From NCBI GenBank assembly GCA_018375265.1, contig JAHADO010000014.1, positions 1-13,198 on the forward strand: a stretch of 13,198 bases of DNA. Reading direction: 5' to 3'. Both the position numbers and the translations under genes were made by a program. Under the pieces are notes generated by a model. That model was not told the DNA's origin. It saw only the letters and a list, made by a program, of their open reading frames with translations, and searched no databases. Position 1 is the stretch's first letter. Each line of letters opens with the position of its first letter. Below, in pieces: positions 6,953 to 13,198 of the stretch. The stretch comes from Campylobacter concisus (GTDB taxonomy: Bacteria; Campylobacterota; Campylobacteria; Campylobacterales; Campylobacteraceae).

Positions 6953-6984
6953 AAAAAGCCTTGCAGGCAAGTTCCCGCAAGGCT
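6953..6984 (-). terminator. Rho-independent terminator of pckA
   Basis: An 8-base-pair stem, AGCCTTGC (6957-6964) with GCAAGGCT (6977-6984). The 12-base interior can extend the pairing by two G-C pairs past an A/C mismatch. Read leftward it is followed by TTTTTAAATTT. It starts 6 bases after the pckA stop codon. Confidence 0.85.
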
Positions 6985-6989
6985 ATAAA

Positions 6990-8567
6990 TTAAGCTGTTG
7001 GGCCAGCTTTTGCGTACTCAACGCCCTCTTTTACATCTTCATAGCGTTTGAAATTTTCAACAAACATTTTAGCAAGCTTGTCGCGTGAAATATTGTACTC
7101 AGCTGGATGTGTCCATGTGTTTATAGGATTTAGCAGTTTTGTCTCTACACCATCAAGCTCTTTTGGGATAGCGAAGTTAAATTTATCAAAATTTTCAAAT
7201 TCGCATTTTGTGATGCTGCCATCAAGGATCGCATTTATGCAAGCACGTGTTGCTTTTATGCTCATACGCTTGCCAACGCCGTAAGCACCGCCGCTCCAGC
7301 CTGTATTTACAAGATAGACATTAACGCCGTGTTTATCGATCTTCTCGCCAAGCAGTTTTGCATAGACGGTTGGGTGAAGTGGCATAAATGGCTCGCCAAA
7401 GCAAGCGCTAAAAGTAGCGATAGGCTCAGTTATACCGCGCTCTGTGCCAGCAACTTTTGCTGTGTAGCCACTTAAGAAATAATACATCGCCTGCTCTTTT
7501 GTCAGCTTTGCAACTGGAGGAAGCACGCCAAAAGCGTCAGCGCTTAAAAAGATGATATTTTTTGGATGGCCAGCACTTGAGCTTGGCTCGTAGTTGTCGA
7601 TGTGATAGATCGGATAGCTCACGCGTGTGTTTTCAGTCTTTGAGCCATCTTTATAATCAACCACGCCGTTTTCGTCAGCCACGACATTTTCAAGTAGTGC
7701 ATCACGCCTGATCGCTGCGTAAATTTCTGGCTCGCTGCTTGGATCAAGATTGATACATTTTGCGTAGCAGCCACCCTCAAAGTTAAATACCCCATCATCG
7801 TCCCAGCCGTGCTCGTCATCGCCTATTAGTTTGCGTTTTGGATCGGTTGAAAGTGTAGTTTTACCAGTGCCAGATAGACCAAAAAATAGCGCTGTATCGC
7901 CCTTCTCGCCTACGTTTGCAGAGCAGTGCATGCTTAGTTTGCCCTCAAGTGGCAACCAGTAGTTCATCATAGAAAAAATGCCTTTTTTCATCTCGCCGCC
8001 ATACCATGTGCCACCGATCACTGCGACATTTTCTTCGACGTTAAAGATGACAAAGACTTCTGAATGTAGTCCGTCAGCCTTGTAGTCCTCATTTTTTGTC
8101 TTGCAAGCGTTATATACTACAAAATCAGGCTCAAATTTAGCCAGCTCCGCTTCACTTGGGCGGATGAACATATTTTTTACAAAGTGCGCTTGCCACGCTA
8201 CTTCGGTGACAAAACGGACTGATTTTTGGCTCTTTTTGCTAGCTCCACAAAATGCATCTTGGATAAAAATTTCTTTACCACTTAGCTGCTCTTTTGCTTT
8301 TTTAAGAAGCTTGTCAAAAAGCTCTTTTGTGATAGGCTGATTTATCTTGCCCCAAGCGATGTATTTTTTGCTTGGATCTTGCTTGACAAAGTACTTATCT
8401 TTTGGGCTTCTGCCTGTAAAAATTCCAGTATCAACCATAAATGTGCCGTTACTTGAGACTCTGCCCTCATTGTTTGCCTTTTCAAGCTCAAAAAGCTCGT
8501 CGTAGCTTAGATTATGATTTATCTTTTTGATCTCTTTTAGACCTAGCTCGTCTAGTTTATTTATCAT
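6990..8567 (-). CDS. pckA: Phosphoenolpyruvate carboxykinase (ATP)
   Basis: A 525-residue cytosolic enzyme of the usual length for ATP-dependent PckA. It converts oxaloacetate and ATP to phosphoenolpyruvate, carbon dioxide and ADP, the entry to gluconeogenesis. The substrate motif [10 protein letters not shown] has Arg53, and [15 protein letters not shown] is at 185-199. The P-loop [11 protein letters not shown] is at 230-240, the metal-binding LIGDDEHGW near 247-255, and [15 protein letters not shown] lies in the C-terminal half. This P-loop and the length mark the ATP form rather than the GTP form. AAGGA lies 6 bases before the ATG. It follows pycB by 103 bases, with a candidate promoter and an inverted repeat in that gap, so it may be transcribed from its own promoter, with pycB or both ways. 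A terminator follows the stop. From memory, C. jejuni has the same pckA-pycB neighbours. Confidence 0.97.
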   Translation of the reverse strand: MINKLDELGLKEIKKINHNLSYDELFELEKANNEGRVSSNGTFMVDTGIFTGRSPKDKYFVKQDPSKKYIAWGKINQPITKELFDKLLKKAKEQLSGKEIFIQDAFCGASKKSQKSVRFVTEVAWQAHFVKNMFIRPSEAELAKFEPDFVVYNACKTKNEDYKADGLHSEVFVIFNVEENVAVIGGTWYGGEMKKGIFSMMNYWLPLEGKLSMHCSANVGEKGDTALFFGLSGTGKTTLSTDPKRKLIGDDEHGWDDDGVFNFEGGCYAKCINLDPSSEPEIYAAIRRDALLENVVADENGVVDYKDGSKTENTRVSYPIYHIDNYEPSSSAGHPKNIIFLSADAFGVLPPVAKLTKEQAMYYFLSGYTAKVAGTERGITEPIATFSACFGEPFMPLHPTVYAKLLGEKIDKHGVNVYLVNTGWSGGAYGVGKRMSIKATRACINAILDGSITKCEFENFDKFNFAIPKELDGVETKLLNPINTWTHPAEYNISRDKLAKMFVENFKRYEDVKEGVEYAKAGPTA

Positions 8568-8593
8568 GTTGTTTCCTTTTAAATTTTCGTTTC

Positions 8594-8599
8594 TTTATA
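8594..8599 (-). promoter_or_regulatory. Candidate -10 box for pckA
   Basis: Minus-strand TATAAA at 8599-8594 lies about 27 bases before the pckA ATG, leaving room for AAGGA. The -35 area is not recognisable, which is common in Campylobacter. It is in the 103-base gap after pycB, where no terminator is visible. Confidence 0.4.
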
Positions 8600-8624
8600 A
8601 ATTCTGACCTAAAAGTCATCAAAA

Positions 8625-8647
8625 TGTTAATCAAATTTCGCTTAACA
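8625..8647. promoter_or_regulatory. Inverted repeat upstream of the pckA promoter (candidate operator)
   Basis: TGTTAA (8625-8630) and TTAACA (8642-8647) form a 6-base dyad around an 11-base spacer. Its centre lies about 50 bases upstream of the transcription start inferred from the TATAAA at 8594-8599, a position where activators often bind. It is AT-rich and short, so chance is possible. Confidence 0.3.
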
Positions 8648-8670
8648 CTATCTTTTTAAAATGGGCAAAT

Positions 8671-10473
8671 TTATTTAAATTTAGCCACCACTTGATTGTT
8701 TGCGACACTTTGACCTTTACTAACCTCTATAGAGCCTATGATGCCGTCTTTTGGGGCCTTAACCTCTATCTCCATCTTCATCGCTTCAAGCACGACTATG
8801 GCCTGACCTTTTTTGACATGGTCACCTGCGCTAACTAAAATTTTATGCACAGCGCCTGGCAAGCTTGCGACGATATCATTTTCTGTTGCGCCTGCTGCTG
8901 CACTTTTGGCACTTTTTACGCTCTTGCCTTCAACTTCAGTGATTGATTTTACTTGGATGCTGTCGTTAAAGCCTTCGCTTACTTCGACATTGTAGCGACT
9001 ACCATTTACGACGACGCTATATCTGCCGCTTTGAGTTTGTCTACCCTCATTTGCTTTAGCATTTGGATCGATTTTTCTTACATTTACTTTAGCTTCGCCT
9101 TTTAAGAACGCGATGCCCTTTTCTTTACAAGCTGCTGCTATAAAGACGTTTTCTTCGGTAACTTTGATCTTGTTTTGTTTTAAAATTTCTTTTACATGCG
9201 CAAGTGACTTGCTCTCATCTTTATCAGCTATATCAACTGCGTGTTTTGTAGTTGGTTTTAGCCCTAGTTGCTCGCTAGCAAGCTTAATGATCTCTTTATC
9301 AGGCGTAACTGGGGTCTTGCCAAAGTAGCCAAGCACCATTTTGCCGTATCCCTCAGCGATCTTTTTCCACTTGCCAAACATTACATTATTAAATGCTTGT
9401 TGGAAGTAAAACTGGCTAACAGGGGTCACTGAAGTGCCGTATCCGCCCTTTTGCACCACTTCGCGCATAGCAAGGATAACCTCTGGGAATTTATCTAAGA
9501 TATTGTTATCTCTCATCATCTGGGTATTTGCAGTGAGTGCGCCACCAGGCATCGGTGAAAATGGTATGAGAGGGCTTACTTGCACAGCTTCAGGCGGTAA
9601 GAAATACTCTTTTAAACAATCATTCAAAACGCTTTCGTATTTTAAAATTTTCTCCACATCAAGGCCGCCAAGATCGTAGTTTTTACCTTTTACTGCGTGA
9701 AGCATGGTTAGGATATCTGGCTGACTTGTGCCGCCACTTACTGGGCTTGCGGCTAGATCTATACCATCGACACCAGCCTCAAGCGCTGCAAGGTAGCAAG
9801 CGACACTTACGCCTGCAGTTTCATGTGTATGAAGTCTAATATGAGTTTTTTCTGGTAACAATTTTCTAGCCATTTTTATGGTTTCATAGACCTTTTGTGG
9901 GCTGCTTGTGCCACTTGCATCTTTGAAGCAAACGCTGTGATAAGGGATATTTGCATCTAAAATTTCTCTTAAAATTTTCTCATAAAATTTAACATCATGA
10001 GCTCCCACACAGCCACTTGGCAAGTCCATCATAGTAACGACGACTTCGTGTTTTAGCCCGTGATGAGCGATCCTCTCGCCTGAATATTTTAAATTTTCAA
10101 CATCATTTAGTGCGTCAAAATTTCTAATAGTAGTAGTTCCGTGTTTTTTGAAAAGTTTTGCGTGAAGGTCGATTAGCTCGCGGCTACCAGTGTCAAGTGT
10201 GACGGTATTTACGCCCCTGCTTAGGGTTTGAAGGTTTGCTTTTGGTCCTACGATGCTTCTAAATTTATCCATCATCGCAAAAGCGTCTTCATTTAGGTAA
10301 AAATAAAGGCTTTGAAATCTCGCTCCGCCGCCAAATTCAAAATGCTCTATGCCAGCCTCTTTGGCTGCTTCAAGCGCGGGCAAAAAGTCGTTCATAAGCA
10401 CTCTAGCGCCATAAACCGACTGAAAGCCATCTCTAAAGGTCGTATCCATAACATCGATAAATTTCTTTGCCAT
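8671..10473 (-). CDS. pycB: Pyruvate carboxylase subunit B (biotin-carrying carboxyltransferase)
   Basis: A 600-residue cytosolic subunit with a carboxyltransferase domain and a C-terminal biotinyl domain, laid out like PycB and oxaloacetate decarboxylase alpha. It moves carboxyl from biotin to pyruvate, making oxaloacetate. The TIM-barrel start MDTTFRDGFQS holds Asp10, Lys184 lies in FKDASG (the usual carbamylated lysine), and metal ligands His215 and His217 lie in LHTHETAG. A conserved PycB region precedes an Ala/Lys-rich linker near 490-530. The biotinyl domain has EAMKMEIE with biotin on Lys566. The partner PycA (biotin carboxylase) is not in the window. OadA of a sodium-pumping decarboxylase is the alternative, but no beta or gamma subunit is here and Campylobacter PycB is known beside pckA. 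GAGGTG precedes the ATG. The start of the barrel reads RDGFQS where most members have RDAHQS. Confidence 0.9.
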   Translation of the reverse strand: MAKKFIDVMDTTFRDGFQSVYGARVLMNDFLPALEAAKEAGIEHFEFGGGARFQSLYFYLNEDAFAMMDKFRSIVGPKANLQTLSRGVNTVTLDTGSRELIDLHAKLFKKHGTTTIRNFDALNDVENLKYSGERIAHHGLKHEVVVTMMDLPSGCVGAHDVKFYEKILREILDANIPYHSVCFKDASGTSSPQKVYETIKMARKLLPEKTHIRLHTHETAGVSVACYLAALEAGVDGIDLAASPVSGGTSQPDILTMLHAVKGKNYDLGGLDVEKILKYESVLNDCLKEYFLPPEAVQVSPLIPFSPMPGGALTANTQMMRDNNILDKFPEVILAMREVVQKGGYGTSVTPVSQFYFQQAFNNVMFGKWKKIAEGYGKMVLGYFGKTPVTPDKEIIKLASEQLGLKPTTKHAVDIADKDESKSLAHVKEILKQNKIKVTEENVFIAAACKEKGIAFLKGEAKVNVRKIDPNAKANEGRQTQSGRYSVVVNGSRYNVEVSEGFNDSIQVKSITEVEGKSVKSAKSAAAGATENDIVASLPGAVHKILVSAGDHVKKGQAIVVLEAMKMEIEVKAPKDGIIGSIEVSKGQSVANNQVVAKFK

Positions 10474-10513
10474 ATTTCACCTCATTAAATTTATAAATTT
10501 ACTAAAAAGCGGT

Positions 10514-10558
10514 CATAAAAAATGGCTAAATTTGATAGAAACTCAAATTAGCCATTTT
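10514..10558 (-). terminator. Strong terminator of the NSS-TRAP operon
   Basis: A long hairpin, AAAATGGCTAAATTTGA (10519-10535) with TCAAATTAGCCATTTT (10543-10558): 16 base pairs with one bulged A and a 7-base loop. Read leftward it ends in CCATTTTTTATG, giving a U tract of six. It separates the TRAP genes from pycB, so pycB must have its own promoter. The stem is nearly symmetric but the plus-strand side has only a short T run (CATTTTGC). Confidence 0.85.
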
Positions 10559-10562
10559 GCTT

Positions 10563-10588
10563 GTTTTTGGTATTTTACAACCAAAAAC
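10563..10588. other. Second hairpin directly after the TRAP large-permease stop
   Basis: A 9-base-pair stem, GTTTTTGGT (10563-10571) with ACCAAAAAC (10580-10588) and an 8-base loop. It lacks a U tract in either direction. It could protect the 3' end of the mRNA or help the terminator that follows it in the leftward direction. Its role is not known. Confidence 0.5.
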
Positions 10589-10595
10589 TTTTATA

Positions 10596-11984
10596 TCATT
10601 TAAAAAGTGAGAGTAAGAAGTTAAATAATCCGCCGTGGCTCGCATCAAGCACCGGCTTTATCTCCATCAAAAAGACGCAGAAAAAGACTAAAACTGCCAC
10701 TTGGATGATGATGTAAGGCACCACGCCTTTATAAATAGCAGCTGTTTTTATCTCAGCAGGTGCGACTGATCTTAAGAAAAATAGACTAAAACCAAATGGT
10801 GGTGTCAAGAATGAAGTTTGTAAATTCATAGCAACTAGGATCGCTAGATAGACTGGGTTTATGCCAAGTTTTGCGGCGATTGGCACCAAGATAGGAAGCA
10901 CGATATATGAAATTTCAACAAAATCGATAAAAAAGCCAAGCACAAAGATAACAGCCATACTAAAGATGATAAAGCCCCACTTCTCGCCTGGTAAATTTGT
11001 CATGAAATTTTCAACTATCTCATCGCCTCCAGTGTAGCTAAAGACCATAGAAAAGGCAGTCGCACCAACAAGTATGGCAAAGACCAGAGCTGTAGTTTTT
11101 ACGCTCTCAGCCAAAGCCTCTTTCATCATAGAAAATGAAAATGTCCTATAAAACATAGCGAGGATGATAGCGCCCACGCAGCCAAATGCTGAACTTTCAG
11201 TCGGCGTAGCGATACCTGCAAAGATAGAGCCAAGCACACAAATAACTAGTAAAAGTGGAGGAAAGATCGCAGTTAGCGCTCTAATGATCTGCTTAAATTT
11301 ACTAACGCCACTCTCATCTTTTACGATAGGAGCGACCTCTGGTTTAAGATATGCAACTATCAAAATATAAACTATATAAACGGCAACTAGCGTAAGTCCT
11401 GGCACAACAGCTTGGTGAAAAAGCTCGCCAACTGGCACTGAAAAGATATCGCCCAAGATGATAAGCACGATAGAGGGAGGGATGATCTGACCAAGCGTAC
11501 CAGCAGCGCATATCGTGCCACAACCAAGGGATTGATCATATTTATACTTTAGCATTACAGGTAAGCTTATAACGCCCATAGCAACGACGCTAGCTCCTAC
11601 GACGCCAGTAGATGCTGCAAGAAGTGCTCCAACTAAGATAGTGCTAATAGCGATACCACCGCGAATTTCTCCAAAGAGCATACCCATGCTCTCAAGTAGT
11701 CTCTCGGCTAGCTTTGACTTTTGAAGCACGACGCCCATAAAGACAAAGAGTGGAACTGCTATGAAAATTCTACTCTCCATGATAGAGAAAATCCTATAAG
11801 GCATGAAGTTAAACATATCTTTAAATACTTCTATACTGCCAAGTAGCCCATCGCCATCGCTAAGGCTCTCTACAACGCTGCCAACCATGCCAAATATCAT
11901 CGCAACCGCACCAAAGGTAAATGCCACTGGAAAGCCAATGCCAAGCATCAATAGTGCGGCTATAAACATTATCAAACCAGCCAT
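10596..11984 (-). CDS. TRAP transporter large permease (DctM family, FcbT3/mannitol-chloroaromatic-like)
   Basis: A 462-residue inner-membrane protein of about 12-13 helices, the translocation subunit of a tripartite ATP-independent periplasmic (TRAP) transporter, which uses a sodium gradient and a periplasmic binding protein to import organic acids. DctM hallmarks are FIAVPLFVFMGVVLQKSKL (about 74-92), GALLAASTGVVGASVVAMG (119-137), LGQIIPPS (164-171), GIATPTESSAFG (257-268) and the FIDFVEISYIVLPI segment. The FIDFVEISYIV and SRIFIAVPLF forms resemble the mannitol/chloroaromatic-type large permeases, a group that also holds 2-oxoacid and lactate systems. The substrate cannot be fixed from this subunit. 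Its ATG shares a base with the dctQ stop (TAATG), with AAGGGGGA ahead of it, so translation is coupled. A hairpin terminator follows. No DctP binding protein is in the window. Confidence 0.93.
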   Translation of the reverse strand: MAGLIMFIAALLMLGIGFPVAFTFGAVAMIFGMVGSVVESLSDGDGLLGSIEVFKDMFNFMPYRIFSIMESRIFIAVPLFVFMGVVLQKSKLAERLLESMGMLFGEIRGGIAISTILVGALLAASTGVVGASVVAMGVISLPVMLKYKYDQSLGCGTICAAGTLGQIIPPSIVLIILGDIFSVPVGELFHQAVVPGLTLVAVYIVYILIVAYLKPEVAPIVKDESGVSKFKQIIRALTAIFPPLLLVICVLGSIFAGIATPTESSAFGCVGAIILAMFYRTFSFSMMKEALAESVKTTALVFAILVGATAFSMVFSYTGGDEIVENFMTNLPGEKWGFIIFSMAVIFVLGFFIDFVEISYIVLPILVPIAAKLGINPVYLAILVAMNLQTSFLTPPFGFSLFFLRSVAPAEIKTAAIYKGVVPYIIIQVAVLVFFCVFLMEIKPVLDASHGGLFNFLLSLFK

Positions 11985-12493
11985 TATTCCCCCTTTTTAG
12001 CTTTTTTGTAAAGATTGAAATTTCTTATAAAAAAGCCGATCGCAAAAAATACAAGTATGTAAAATGAAACAGGGATCATCGCTTTTATGATCCATCTGTG
12101 AGTAAGACCGCCTGGATCCGCACTAGCCTCTGCTGAGCTATAAGCATCTCCTACAAATCCAAATGATAAATTTGAAACCAAAAGCGCAAATGGTATGACA
12201 AAAAATACAGTGCCAAGCATATTTACAAGGGCTTTTTGTCTTTCTGAAAATTTAGCATAAAAGATATCAACCCTAACATGTGCGTCCTCTTTTAGAGCAT
12301 AGCTCATGCCAAGAAGAAATATCACGGCAAAAAAGTGCCACTCAAGCTCCTGAAAAGCAACGTTGCCGTAAGAGAAAAAGTATCTTGCCACAACGTTAAA
12401 AAATACGTCTATTATCATCAAAGCCATAATAAACATACAAATATAGCCGACTATATCGCCAGCCTTGTCAAAAAATCTCTCAATCTTATCCAT
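11984..12493 (-). CDS. TRAP transporter small permease (DctQ family, FcbT2-like)
   Basis: A 169-residue, four-helix inner-membrane protein with membrane spans near 15-37, 50-68, 90-112 and 132-155. It is the small subunit that pairs with DctM. The signature is FQELEWHFFAVIFLLGMSY followed by ALKEDAHVRVDIFY (about 66-79), where the charged DAHVRVD is highly conserved. The stretch ADPGGLTHRWIIKAMIPVSF before helix 4 (20 residues from about 125) is typical of small permeases in the mannitol/chloroaromatic and 2-oxoacid or lactate group. The N-terminus overlaps the end of the NSS gene by 8 bases, and its stop overlaps the dctM ATG, so all three are probably translated from one mRNA. AAAGG in the NSS end is the likely ribosome binding site. 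Confidence 0.9.
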   Translation of the reverse strand: MDKIERFFDKAGDIVGYICMFIMALMIIDVFFNVVARYFFSYGNVAFQELEWHFFAVIFLLGMSYALKEDAHVRVDIFYAKFSERQKALVNMLGTVFFVIPFALLVSNLSFGFVGDAYSSAEASADPGGLTHRWIIKAMIPVSFYILVFFAIGFFIRNFNLYKKAKKGE

Positions 12494-13198
12494 TAAAAAC
12501 CTTTAATAGTTCATTTATCATGATGATGAGCACGCAAACTGGTGCTACATATCTTAGTAAAAAATACCAAGCATTAAATACAAAATCGCTCATATATGGG
12601 CTAAATAGCACATATAAAGCATCTCTTTTCATAAAATATCCTACAAATATCGCTCCGCCGATGCCGCTAATTGGTAGCAAGATATTTGAAGCGGTAAAAT
12701 CAAGAAAATCAAAGAAATTTTTACCAAAGAGCATAAATTTATCGCCAACATTTTCTATATTTGATAAAAGGCATAAAAATCCCACTATGAAAATCCCAGC
12801 TCCAACTATGCTAAGAGCCTTTCTTCTGCTCATGCCATACTCTCTGATCAAGAAAAATACAAATGGCTCAACGATAGAGATCGCTGATGTGATACCAGCA
12901 AAGATGAGCGCAGCAAAAAACGCCACCGCTAAAATTTGACCTATCACACCAAGCTTAGCAAATAGCGTTGGTAGTGAGATAAAGACAAGACCTGGTCCTT
13001 GAGATGGAGTAGCTCCAAATTCAAATATAAAGGTAAAGATAACAAGACCTATCATGATAGCAAGCGCGATGTTTATAAAGACGATGCTTAGCGTTGAAGT
13101 GGCTAAATTTGTATCATCGCTTATTCTAGCTGAATAAGTAATGATCGCTGCCATACCAAGAGATAGCGTCCAAAATGCAAGTCCAAGATCTAGTAAGA
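12486..13198 (-). CDS. NSS-family sodium-dependent (amino acid) transporter, C-terminal half (5' end beyond right edge)
   Basis: An inner-membrane symporter of the neurotransmitter:sodium symporter (LeuT-like) family; 236 residues are visible of a usual 430-450. The frame continues open through the right edge, and FWTLSLGMAAIITYS at the start of the visible part is the helix-6 signature, so the methionine at 13154 is internal and not a start. Next come PGLVFISLPTLF and FFAALIFAGITSAISIVEP (helix 8, near the sodium sites), followed by further helices. Substrate is likely an amino acid; bacterial members are mostly uncharacterised. The stop overlaps the TRAP small permease start by 8 bases. From memory, C. 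jejuni has two NSS genes (Cj0934c, Cj0935c) beside pycB-pckA, so the position is conserved while the TRAP genes are an addition. No truncation is visible in the part seen. Confidence 0.9.
   Translation of the reverse strand, partial: LLDLGLAFWTLSLGMAAIITYSARISDDTNLATSTLSIVFINIALAIMIGLVIFTFIFEFGATPSQGPGLVFISLPTLFAKLGVIGQILAVAFFAALIFAGITSAISIVEPFVFFLIREYGMSRRKALSIVGAGIFIVGFLCLLSNIENVGDKFMLFGKNFFDFLDFTASNILLPISGIGGAIFVGYFMKRDALYVLFSPYMSDFVFNAWYFLLRYVAPVCVLIIMINELLKVFNG

Larger units (their letters stand above)
6448..6989. other. Convergent spacer without a credible gene
   Basis: The 542 bases between the ends of the racemase gene and pckA hold no reading frame with a plausible start, ribosome binding site and coding character. 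They contain the racemase terminator, two leftward terminators for pckA, a diverged tandem duplication, an 18-base palindrome and 15 copies of AAATTT, roughly fifteen times more than expected for the base composition. Entries for each element follow. Confidence 0.75.

Noticed and set aside
6448..6989. CRISPR array or prophage remnant
   Set aside because: Only two diverged long units occur, without short regular repeats and unique spacers, and there are no phage, integrase or cas-like sequences nearby.
8671..10473. Oxaloacetate decarboxylase sodium pump alpha subunit
   Set aside because: The domain layout allows it, but no beta or gamma subunit is present, and the pckA neighbourhood matches Campylobacter PycB as remembered. 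It remains a minor alternative.
10490..10495. TATAAA as the pycB -10 box
   Set aside because: A start 7 bases downstream would fall inside the ribosome binding site GAGGTG, so it is not convincing; pycB still needs a promoter in this gap because a terminator lies just upstream.
12520..12939. 139-residue plus-strand frame
   Set aside because: Antisense to the NSS helices; composition is what a reversed membrane protein gives, with no start signal.
12486..13154. The 222-residue frame as a complete short transporter starting at 13154
   Set aside because: The frame remains open to the right edge and the extra residues complete the NSS helix-6 signature, so the methionine is internal.
1..13198. 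A new multi-gene defence or mobile system
   Set aside because: All genes belong to known metabolic, transport, copper or translation families, and no recombinase, toxin-antitoxin pair, nuclease or transposon end was found.

Overview
The window looks like chromosomal DNA from an epsilonproteobacterium, most likely a Campylobacter of the C. concisus/curvus/showae kind. The reasons are moderate-to-low GC, very AT-rich spacers full of AAATTT, T-tract plus TATAAT promoters, and a linked set of genes matching Campylobacter proteins (YebC, DctA, PckA, biotinylated PycB). The genus is an inference from sequence character and remembered gene order; no database search was possible.

Layout. (1) Bases 1-2859, leftward: a compact operon of a GNAT acetyltransferase, a 67-residue CopZ/CopP-type copper chaperone and the copper-exporting P1B-type ATPase CopA, which is cut by the left edge. 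The genes overlap by 4 bases or are separated by 1. (2) Bases 3011-5591, rightward: yebC, a cytosolic cyclophilin and the C4-dicarboxylate symporter dctA, spaced 11 bases apart and closed by a GC-rich hairpin terminator. (3) Bases 5755-6447, rightward: an aspartate/glutamate racemase with its own promoter, a strong ribosome binding site and a terminator. (4) Bases 6448-6989: a 542-base convergent spacer without a credible gene. It holds terminators from both sides, a diverged tandem duplication of about 162 bases, a perfect 18-base palindrome and 15 copies of AAATTT. (5) Bases 6990-10473, leftward: pycB (biotin-carrying carboxyltransferase subunit of pyruvate carboxylase), then pckA (ATP-dependent PEP carboxykinase). 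(6) Bases 10596-13198, leftward: a sodium:neurotransmitter-symporter (NSS) family transporter cut by the right edge, overlapping the small (DctQ) and large (DctM) permeases of a TRAP transporter and ending at a strong hairpin terminator.

How the genes fit together. The right two thirds is about organic and amino acids. DctA brings in C4-dicarboxylates (and perhaps aspartate), the racemase may interconvert aspartate enantiomers, the TRAP and NSS systems import acids or amino acids on ion gradients, PycB with an unlinked PycA makes oxaloacetate from pyruvate, and PckA makes phosphoenolpyruvate from oxaloacetate. This suits a microbe that lives on organic and amino acids and needs anaplerosis and gluconeogenesis. 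The left part handles copper efflux.

I found no phage, insertion sequence, CRISPR array, tRNA, rRNA or obvious new defence system. The points most worth a second look are the TRAP permease pair without a binding protein inside an NSS operon, the structured spacer at 6448-6989, the probable leaderless mRNA of the GNAT-copper operon, and the pairing of two proline-related factors (YebC and a prolyl isomerase).
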